Positions 46,033-64,000 of a stretch of DNA of 64,000 nucleotides are shown one piece after another. Position numbers and translations under genes: made by a program. How positions within the stretch are numbered: the stretch's first letter is position 1; each line of letters starts with the position of its first letter. Source of the DNA: Andrena cerasifolii (taxonomy: Eukaryota; Arthropoda; Insecta; Hymenoptera; Andrenidae); contig NW_027484989.1 of NCBI RefSeq assembly GCF_050908995.1, forward strand, positions 1-64,000, read 5' to 3'. A model generated the notes under the pieces. The model made no database searches and was not told where the DNA came from. It worked only from the letters and a program-made list of their open reading frames with translations.

Positions 46033-46290
46033 GGAAGACGACGAGGACGACGACGACGACGGCGAGGAAGACGACGACGACGACGACGACGGCGAGGAAG
46101 ACGACGAGGACGACGAGGACCACGACGACGAGGAAGACGACGAGGACGACGAGGACGAGGACGACGAGGACGAGGACGAGGACGTGGACGAGGACGAGGA
46201 AGACGACGACGACGACGAGGACGGCGAGGAAGACGACGACGACGACGAGGAAGACGACGAGGACGACGAGGACGACGAGGACGACGACGA

Positions 46291-46335
<45 letters not shown>

Positions 46336-46382
46336 AGACGACGACGACGGCGAGGAAGACGACGACGACGACGAGGACGAGA

Positions 46383-46419
<37 letters not shown>

Positions 46420-46497
46420 GGACGAGGACGAGGACGACGAGGACGAGGACGAGGACGACGAGGACGAGGACGAGGACGACGAGGACGAGGACGAGGA

Positions 46498-46536
<39 letters not shown>

Positions 46537-46886
46537 CGACGAGGACGACGACGACGACGACGGCGAGGAAGACGACGACGACGACCACGAGGACGAGGAC
46601 GAGGACGAGGAAGAGGACGAGGACGAGGACGACGAGGAAGACGTCGAGGACGACGACGACGAGGACGACGTCGACGACGACGACGACGACGACGACGACT
46701 ACACGACGACGAGGACGAGGACGAGGAAGTGGATGCGGAACGACGACGAGGACGAGGAACAACGACGTGGAACGACGACGAGGACGAGGAACGACGACGA
46801 GGAACGACGACGAGGACGACGAGGACGAGGACGACGATGACGACGACGAGGACGAGGACGAGAACGAGGAAGTGGACGCGGAACGA

Positions 46887-46925
<39 letters not shown>

Positions 46926-46985
46926 AGTGGATGCGGAACGACGACGAGGACGAGGAACGACGACGTGGAACGACGACGACGACGA

Positions 46986-47024
<39 letters not shown>

Positions 47025-47069
47025 AGACGACGACGACCACGAGGACGAGGAAGACGACGACGACGACGA
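45455..47069. repeat. 3.9-kb unit, copy 1 (GAGGGAG head part)
   Basis: The order is: GAGGAAGACG repeats, GAGGGAGACG pair (about 45566 and 45619), GAGGTCGAGG, CCAGGACG head near 45713, a doubled GAGGAAGAGG-hexamer-GAGAACGAGG segment (about 45825 and 45928), GGCGAGG, GACGTGGACG near 46180 and spaced GACGACGAGG units. GACGTCGACG, CTACACG at 46700, the rare GGAACAACGACG near 46758 and a CCACGAGG end follow. It is repeated at 49339-50984. Confidence 0.85.
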
Positions 47070-47270
47070 CTAGGACGACGACGACGACGAGGACGACGAC
47101 GACGAGGACGACGACGACGAGGAAGACGACGAGGACGAGGACGACGACGACGAGGGAGACGAGGACGACGATGAAGACGACGAGGACGACGACGACGACG
47201 ACGAGGGAGACGATGACGACGAGGACGACGACGACGAGGACGAGAACGAGGACGAGGTCGAGGACGAGGA

Positions 47271-47309
<39 letters not shown>

Positions 47310-47321
47310 CGAGGACGAGGA

Positions 47322-47372
<51 letters not shown>

Positions 47373-47417
47373 AGACGACGAGGACGACGAGGACGAGGAC
47401 GACGACGACGACGACGA
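47070..47417. repeat. 348-bp GAGGGAG block, copy 1
   Basis: The block carries GAGGGAGACG twice, a rare GACGATGAAGACG near 47168, GAGGTCGAGG and hexamers. It has the same length and the same rare variant as 50985-51332. Confidence 0.85.
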
Positions 47418-48427
<1,010 letters not shown>

Positions 48428-48883
48428 CTAGGACGACGACGACGACGAGGACGAGGACGAGGAAGTGGACGCGGAACGACGACCAGGGCGAGGAACGACG
48501 ACGTGGAACGACGACGAGGACGAGGAAGACGACGAGGACGACGACGACGACGACGACGACCACGACGACAAGGACGAGGACGAGGAGGAAGACGTCGAGG
48601 ACGAGGAGGAAGACGTCGAGGACGACGACGAGGACGACGACGACGAGGACGACGTCGACGACGAGGAAGACGACGAGGACGACGACGACGACGACGAGGG
48701 AGATGATGACGATGAGGACGACGACGACGAGGACGAGAACGAGGACGAGGTCGAGGACGAGGACGAGGACGAGGAAGTGGACGCGGAACGACGACCAGGA
48801 CGAGGAACGACGACGTGGAACGACGACGAGGACGAGGAAGACGACGACGACCACGAGGACGAGGAAGACGACGACGACGACGA
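48428..48883. repeat. Chimeric block: K head joined to GAGGGAG tail
   Basis: It begins as a K block (CCAGGGCG, CCACGACGACAAGG, two GAGGAGGAAGACG repeats, GACGTCGACG). At about 48660 it switches to GAGGAAGACG and GAGGGAGATGATG of the GAGGGAG family, then GAGGTCGAGG, a CCAGGACG head and a CCACGAGG end. It is a recombinant junction between the two major families. Confidence 0.8.
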
Positions 48884-49287
48884 CTAGGACGACGACGACG
48901 ACGAGGACGACGACGACGAGGACGACGACGACGAGGAAGACGACGAGGACGACGACGACGAGGAAGACGACGAGGACGACGACGACGACGACGAGGGAGA
49001 CGAGGACGACGAGGAAGACGACGAGGACGACGACGACGACGACGAGGGAGACGATGACGATGAGGACGACGACGACGAGGACGAGAACGAGGACGAGGTC
49101 GAGGACGAGGACGAGGAACGACGACGAGGACGACGAGGACGAGGACGACGATGACGACGACGAGGACGAGGACGAGAACGAGGAAGTGGACGCGGAACGA
49201 CGACGAGGACGAGGACGAGGACGAGGAAGTGGATGCGGAACGACGACGAGGACGAGGAACGACGACGTGGAACGACGACGACGACGA

Positions 49288-49320
<33 letters not shown>

Positions 49321-49338
49321 AGACGACGACGACGACGA
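48884..49338. repeat. 455-bp GAGGGAG block
   Basis: After CTAG come two GAGGAAGACG repeats and a GAGGGAGACG pair ending GACGATGACGATGAGG, then GAGGTCGAGG. It then jumps to GAACGACGACGAGG, GACGATGACG, GTGGACGCGG and GTGGATGCGG. The end lacks CCACGAGG and reads directly into CTAG. Confidence 0.75.
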
Positions 49339-49724
49339 CTAGGACGACGACGACGACGAGGACGACGACGACGAGGACGACGACGACGAGGAAGACGACG
49401 AGGACGACGACGACGAGGAAGACGACGAGGACGACGACGACGACGACGAGGGAGACGAGGACGACGAGGAAGACGACGAGGACGACGACGACGACGACGA
49501 GGGAGACGATGACGATGAGGACGACGACGACGAGGACGAGAACGAGGACGAGGTCGAGGACGAGGACGAGGACGAGGAAGTGGACGCGGAACGACGACCA
49601 GGACGAGGAACGACGACGTGGAACGACGACGAGGACGAGGAAGACGACGAGGACGACGACGACGAGGACGAGGAACGACGACGTGGAACGACGACGAGGA
49701 CGACGAGGAAGAGGACGAGGACGA

Positions 49725-49767
<43 letters not shown>

Positions 49768-49768
49768 A

Positions 49769-49811
<43 letters not shown>

Positions 49812-49829
49812 GGAAGAGGACGAGGACGA

Positions 49830-49872
<43 letters not shown>

Positions 49873-49873
49873 A

Positions 49874-49916
<43 letters not shown>

Positions 49917-50174
49917 GGAAGACGACGAGGACGACGACGACGACGGCGAGGAAGACGACGACGACGACGACGACGGCGAGGAAGACGACGAGGACGACGA
50001 GGACCACGACGACGAGGAAGACGACGAGGACGACGCGGACGAGGACGACGAGGACGAGGACGAGGACGTGGACGAGGACGAGGAAGACGACGACGACGAC
50101 GAGGACGGCGAGGAAGACGACGACGACGACGAGGAAGACGACGAGGACGACGAGGACGACGAGGACGACGACGA

Positions 50175-50213
<39 letters not shown>

Positions 50214-50278
50214 AGACGACGACGACGGCGAGGAAGACGACGACGACGACGAGGACGAGAACGAGGACGAGGACGAGA

Positions 50279-50315
<37 letters not shown>

Positions 50316-50400
50316 GGACGAGGACGAGGACGACGAGGACGAGGACGAGGACGACGAGGACGAGGACGAGGACGACGAGGACGAGGACGAGGACGACGAA

Positions 50401-50432
<32 letters not shown>

Positions 50433-50801
50433 CGACGAGGACGACGACGACGACGACGGCGAGGAAGACGACGACGACGACCACGAGGACGAGGACGAGG
50501 ACGAGGAAGAGGACGAGGACGAGGACGACGAGGAAGACGTCGAGGACGACGACGACGAGGACGACGTCGACGACGACGACGACGACGACGACGACTACAC
50601 GACGACGAGGACGAGGACGAGGAAGTGGATGCGGAACGACGACGAGGACGAGGAACAACGACGTGGAACGACGACGAGGACGAGGAACGACGACGAGGAA
50701 CGACGACGAGGACGAGGAACGACGACGAGGACGACGAGGACGAGGACGACGATGACGACGACGAGGACGAGGACGAGAACGAGGAAGTGGACGCGGAACG
50801 A

Positions 50802-50840
<39 letters not shown>

Positions 50841-50900
50841 AGTGGATGCGGAACGACGACGAGGACGAGGAACGACGACGTGGAACGACGACGACGACGA

Positions 50901-50939
<39 letters not shown>

Positions 50940-50984
50940 AGACGACGACGACCACGAGGACGAGGAAGACGACGACGACGACGA
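49339..50984. repeat. 3.9-kb unit, copy 2 (GAGGGAG head part)
   Basis: This repeats 45455-47069 module for module (offset 3884 rising to 3915), including the rare GGAACAACGACG near 50654 and CTACACG near 50596. Private differences are GACGCGGACG near 50034 and GACGAAGACGAGG near 50395. Confidence 0.85.
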
Positions 50985-51934
<950 letters not shown>

Positions 51935-52241
51935 CTAGGACGACGACGACGACGAGGACGAGGACGAGGAAGTGGACGCGGAACGACGACCAGGGCGAGG
52001 AACGACGACGTGGAACGACGACGAGGACGAGGAAGACGACGAGGACGACGACGACGACGACGACGACCACGACGACAAGGACGAGGACGAGGAGGAAGAC
52101 GTCGAGGACGAGGAGGAAGACGTCGAGGACGACGACGAGGACGACGACGACGAGGACGACGTCGACGACGACGAGAACGAGGACCAGGACGAGGAAGTGG
52201 ACGCGGAACGACGACGAGGACGAGGAACGACGACGAGGACA

Positions 52242-52272
<31 letters not shown>

Positions 52273-52449
52273 CGAGGACGAGGACGAGGAAGACGACGAC
52301 GACCACGAGGAAGACGACGACGACGACGACGAGGAAGACGACGAGGACGACGACGACGACGACGACGACGGGGAGGAAGACGACGACGACCACCACGACG
52401 ACGAGGACGAGGAACGGCGACGTGGAACGACGACGAGGACGACGAGGAA

Positions 52450-52514
<65 letters not shown>

Positions 52515-52845
52515 AGACGACGACGACCACGAGGACGACGACGACGAGGACGACGACGACGACGACGCGGACGACGACGACGAGGACGAGGACGAGAACG
52601 AGGAAGTGGACGCGGAACGACGACGAGAACGAGGAACGACGACGAGGACGACGTCGACGACGACGAGGACGAGGACGACGACGACGACGACGAGGACGAT
52701 GACGAGAACGAGGAAGTGGACGCGCAACGACGACGAGAACGAGGACGAGGAAGACGACGACGACGACGAGGAAGACGACGACGACGACGAGGACGACGTC
52801 GACGACGACGAGGACGACGAGGACGAGGACGAGGACGAGGAAGAC

Positions 52846-52877
<32 letters not shown>

Positions 52878-52930
52878 CGACGACGACGACGACGACGACA
52901 ACGACGGCGAGGAAGACGACGACGACGACC

Positions 52931-52973
<43 letters not shown>

Positions 52974-53021
52974 AGAGGACGACGAGGAAGACGTCGACGA
53001 CGACGACGACGACGACGACGA
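51935..53021. repeat. K block in ~8.43-kb unit, copy 1
   Basis: CCAGGGCG head, CCACGACGACAAGG, two GAGGAGGAAGACG repeats, GACCAGGACG, GACAACGAGG, GACGGGGAGG, a rare GACCACCACGACG near 52388, GAACGGCGACG, GCGCAAC near 52724 and GACAACGACGG near 52897. The CCACCACGACG change recurs only at about 60811 in the second copy. Confidence 0.85.
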
Positions 53022-57929
<4,908 letters not shown>

Positions 57930-58118
57930 CTAGGACGACGACGACGACGAGGACGACGACGACGAGGACGACGACGACGAGGAAGACGACGAGGACGACG
58001 ACGACGACGACGAGGGAGACGAGGACGACGAGGAAGACGACGAGGACGACGACGACGACGACGAGGGAGACGATGACGATGAGGACGACGACGACGAGGA
58101 CGAGAACGAGGACGAGGT

Positions 58119-58202
<84 letters not shown>

Positions 58203-58348
58203 AGTGGACGCGGAACGACGACCAGGACGAGGAACGACGACGTGGAACGACGACGAGGACGAGGAAGACGACGAGGACGACGACGACGAGGACGAGGAAC
58301 GACGACGTGGAACGACGACGAGGACGACGAGGAAGAGGACGAGGACGA

Positions 58349-58397
<49 letters not shown>

Positions 58398-58398
58398 A

Positions 58399-58447
<49 letters not shown>

Positions 58448-58705
58448 GGAAGACGACGAGGACGACGACGACGACGGCGAGGAAGACGACGACGACGACG
58501 ACGACGGCGAGGAAGACGACGAGGACGACGAGGACCACGACGACGAGGAAGACGACGAGGACGACGAGGACGAGGACGACGAGGACGAGGACGAGGACGT
58601 GGACGAGGACGAGGAAGACGACGACGACGACGAGGACGGCGAGGAAGACGACGACGACGACGAGGAAGACGACGAGGACGACGAGGACGACGAGGACGAC
58701 GACGA

Positions 58706-58744
<39 letters not shown>

Positions 58745-58791
58745 AGACGACGACGACGGCGAGGAAGACGACGACGACGACGAGGACGAGA

Positions 58792-58834
<43 letters not shown>

Positions 58835-58891
58835 GGACGAGGACGAGGACGACGAGGACGAGGACGAGGACGACGAGGACGAGGACGAGGA

Positions 58892-58930
<39 letters not shown>

Positions 58931-59092
58931 CGACGAGGACGACGACGACGACGACGGCGAGGAAGACGACGACGACGACCACGAGGACGAGGACGAGGAC
59001 GAGGAAGAGGACGAGGACGAGGACGAGGACGACGAGGAAGACGTCGAGGACGACGACGACGAGGACGACGTCGACGACGACGACGAGGACGA
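57930..59092. repeat. GAGGGAG 3.9-kb-unit head part, copy 3 (truncated)
   Basis: This follows 45455-46670: GAGGGAGACG pair, GAGGTCGAGG, CCAGGACG head, GAGGAAGAGG, GAGAACGAGG (one copy rather than two), GGCGAGG, GACGTGGACG near 58598, spaced GACGACGAGG units and GACGTCGAGG. It stops inside the GACGTCGACG end at about 59085 without a CTAG or CTACACG and joins a CCAGG-family body. Confidence 0.8.
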
Positions 59093-60356
<1,264 letters not shown>

Positions 60357-60663
60357 CTAGGACGACGACGACGACGAGGACGAGGACGAGGAAGTGGACG
60401 CGGAACGACGACCAGGGCGAGGAACGACGACGTGGAACGACGACGAGGACGAGGAAGACGACGAGGACGACGACGACGACGACGACGACCACGACGACAA
60501 GGACGAGGACGAGGAGGAAGACGTCGAGGACGAGGAGGAAGACGTCGAGGACGACGACGAGGACGACGACGACGAGGACGACGTCGACGACGACGAGAAC
60601 GAGGACCAGGACGAGGAAGTGGACGCGGAACGACGACGAGGACGAGGAACGACGACGAGGACA

Positions 60664-60694
<31 letters not shown>

Positions 60695-60885
60695 CGAGGA
60701 CGAGGACGAGGAAGACGACGACGACCACGAGGAAGACGACGACGACGACGACGAGGAAGACGACGAGGACGACGACGACGACGACGACGACGGGGAGGAA
60801 GACGACGACGACCACCACGACGACGAGGACGAGGAACGGCGACGTGGAACGACGACGAGGACGACGAGGAAGAGGACGAGGACGA

Positions 60886-60954
<69 letters not shown>

Positions 60955-61285
60955 AGACGACGACGACCACGAGGACGACGACGACGAGGACGACGACGAC
61001 GACGACGCGGACGACGACGACGAGGACGAGGACGAGAACGAGGAAGTGGACGCGGAACGACGACGAGAACGAGGAACGACGACGAGGACGACGTCGACGA
61101 CGACGAGGACGAGGACGACGACGACGACGACGAGGACGATGACGAGAACGAGGAAGTGGACGCGCAACGACGACGAGAACGAGGACGAGGAAGACGACGA
61201 CGACGACGAGGAAGACGACGACGACGACGAGGACGACGTCGACGACGACGAGGACGACGAGGACGAGGACGAGGACGAGGAAGAC

Positions 61286-61317
<32 letters not shown>

Positions 61318-61370
61318 CGACGACGACGACGACGACGACAACGACGGCGAGGAAGACGACGACGACGACC

Positions 61371-61413
<43 letters not shown>

Positions 61414-61461
61414 AGAGGACGACGAGGAAGACGTCGACGACGACGACGACGACGACGACGA
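60357..61461. repeat. K block in ~8.43-kb unit, copy 2
   Basis: This is the counterpart of 51935-53021 and is 18 bp longer because of added GACGAG-type units, including GACGACGACGAGG after GAGGAAGAGG. It shares the rare CCACCACGACG near 60811, GCGCAAC near 61164 and GACAACGACGG near 61337. Confidence 0.85.
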
Positions 61462-62991
<1,530 letters not shown>

Positions 62992-63006
62992 CTAGGACGA
63001 CGACGA

Positions 63007-63057
<51 letters not shown>

Positions 63058-63124
63058 AGTGGACGCGGAACGACGACCAGGACGAGGAACGACGACGTGG
63101 AACGACGACGAGGACGAGGACGAG

Positions 63125-63162
<38 letters not shown>

Positions 63163-63185
63163 CGAGGAAGACGACGACGACGACC

Positions 63186-63258
<73 letters not shown>

Positions 63259-63325
63259 AGTGGATGCGGAACGACGACGAAGACGAGGAACGACGACGTG
63301 GAACGACGACGAGGACGAGGACGAG

Positions 63326-63363
<38 letters not shown>

Positions 63364-63386
63364 CGAGGAAGACGACGACGACGACC

Positions 63387-63419
<33 letters not shown>

Positions 63420-63492
63420 TGGACGAGGAAGAGGACGACGAGGAAGACGTCGACGACGACGACGACGACGACGACGACTAGGACGACGACGA

Positions 63493-63543
<51 letters not shown>

Positions 63544-63689
63544 AGTGGACGCGGAACGACGACCAGGACGAGGAACGACGACGTGGAACGACGACGAGGA
63601 CGAGGAAGACGACGAGGACGACGACGACGAGGACGAGGAACGACGACGTGGAACGACGACGAGGACGACGAGGAAGAGGACGAGGACGA

Positions 63690-63740
<51 letters not shown>

Positions 63741-63923
63741 CGAGGACGAGGACGAGGAAGACGACGACGACGACGAGGAAGACGACGACGACGACGAGGA
63801 AGACGACGAGGACGACGACGACGAGGACGAGGAAGTGGACGCGGAACGACGACGTGGAACGACGACGAGGACGACGAGAACGAGGACGACGTGGAACGAC
63901 GACGAGGACGAGGACGAGGACGA

Positions 63924-63986
<63 letters not shown>

Positions 63987-64000
63987 AGACGACGACGACC
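62992..64000. repeat. 486-bp dimer block and partial GAATACG block, to window end
   Basis: 62992-63477 equals 54546-55031 in length, with the shared GACGTGGACGAGG near 63418. 63478-64000 repeats 55032 onward (CCAGGACG head, GAGGAAGAGG, GTGGACGCGG, GACGAGAACG, hexamers) and is cut by the window end, so the array continues. Confidence 0.85.

Overview
This 64 kb window is one uninterrupted, gene-free satellite array. Almost every base belongs to a stream of GAN trimers on the + strand (GAC, GAG, GAA), with a small fixed vocabulary of variants: GTG, GTC, GCG, GGC, CAC, GAT and AAC. I found no credible protein gene, rRNA, tRNA, transposon, CRISPR array, promoter or terminator. T is almost absent from the + strand (roughly one or two per 60 bases by eye), so stop codons are rare on both strands and very long open frames appear in several frames at once. 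These are compositional artefacts.

The organism cannot be named from this sequence. The scale and hierarchy of the repeat argue for a eukaryotic nuclear chromosome, probably heterochromatic satellite or subtelomeric/pericentromeric DNA, resolved by long reads. CpG is extremely dense and largely intact. That suggests little germline CpG methylation, or homogenisation faster than CpG decay. No array edge or unique flank is visible.

The repeat has four levels. (1) Trimers and hexamers: (GAC)n up to 19 copies and (GACGAG)n up to 25 perfect or 27 interrupted copies. (2) Short modules of about 30-60 bp, such as GTGGACGCGGAAC, GTGGATGCGGAAC, GTGGCCGCGG (a SacII site), ACCAGGACG or ACCAGGGCG, GACGTCGAC, GAGGAATACG and GAGGGAGACG. 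(3) Blocks of about 0.14-3.4 kb bounded by about 70 CTAG boundaries. (4) Higher-order units of about 0.8, 0.9, 1.5, 3.9, 4.8, 7.75, 8.43 and 12 kb, recognisable because separated copies share rare variants and shared deletions.

Layout: 1-7033 holds an early family (three copies of a ~1.3 kb unit, an 814-bp tandem repeat, and 31-bp tandem repeats). 7034-17812 holds the CCAGG-head and K-head (CCAGGGCG) families. 17813-21640 and 25560-29481 are two copies of a ~7.75 kb-period unit. 28910-37915 contains a ~4.6-4.8 kb duplication and a 925-bp tandem duplication. 37916-51332 is a different subfamily marked by GAGGGAGACG. 51333-55890 returns to the K/SacII family, 55891-59085 returns to the GAGGGAGACG family, and 59330-64000 is K/SacII again, matching 51935 onward at ~8.43 kb spacing.

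Nothing here behaves as cooperating genes. The biology of interest is satellite architecture and evolution: hexamer slippage, nested segmental duplication, recombinant junctions, extreme strand asymmetry, extreme CpG density, and a possibly low-accuracy assembly patch at about 13.5-22.4 kb. All alignments and counts were made by eye and should be confirmed computationally.
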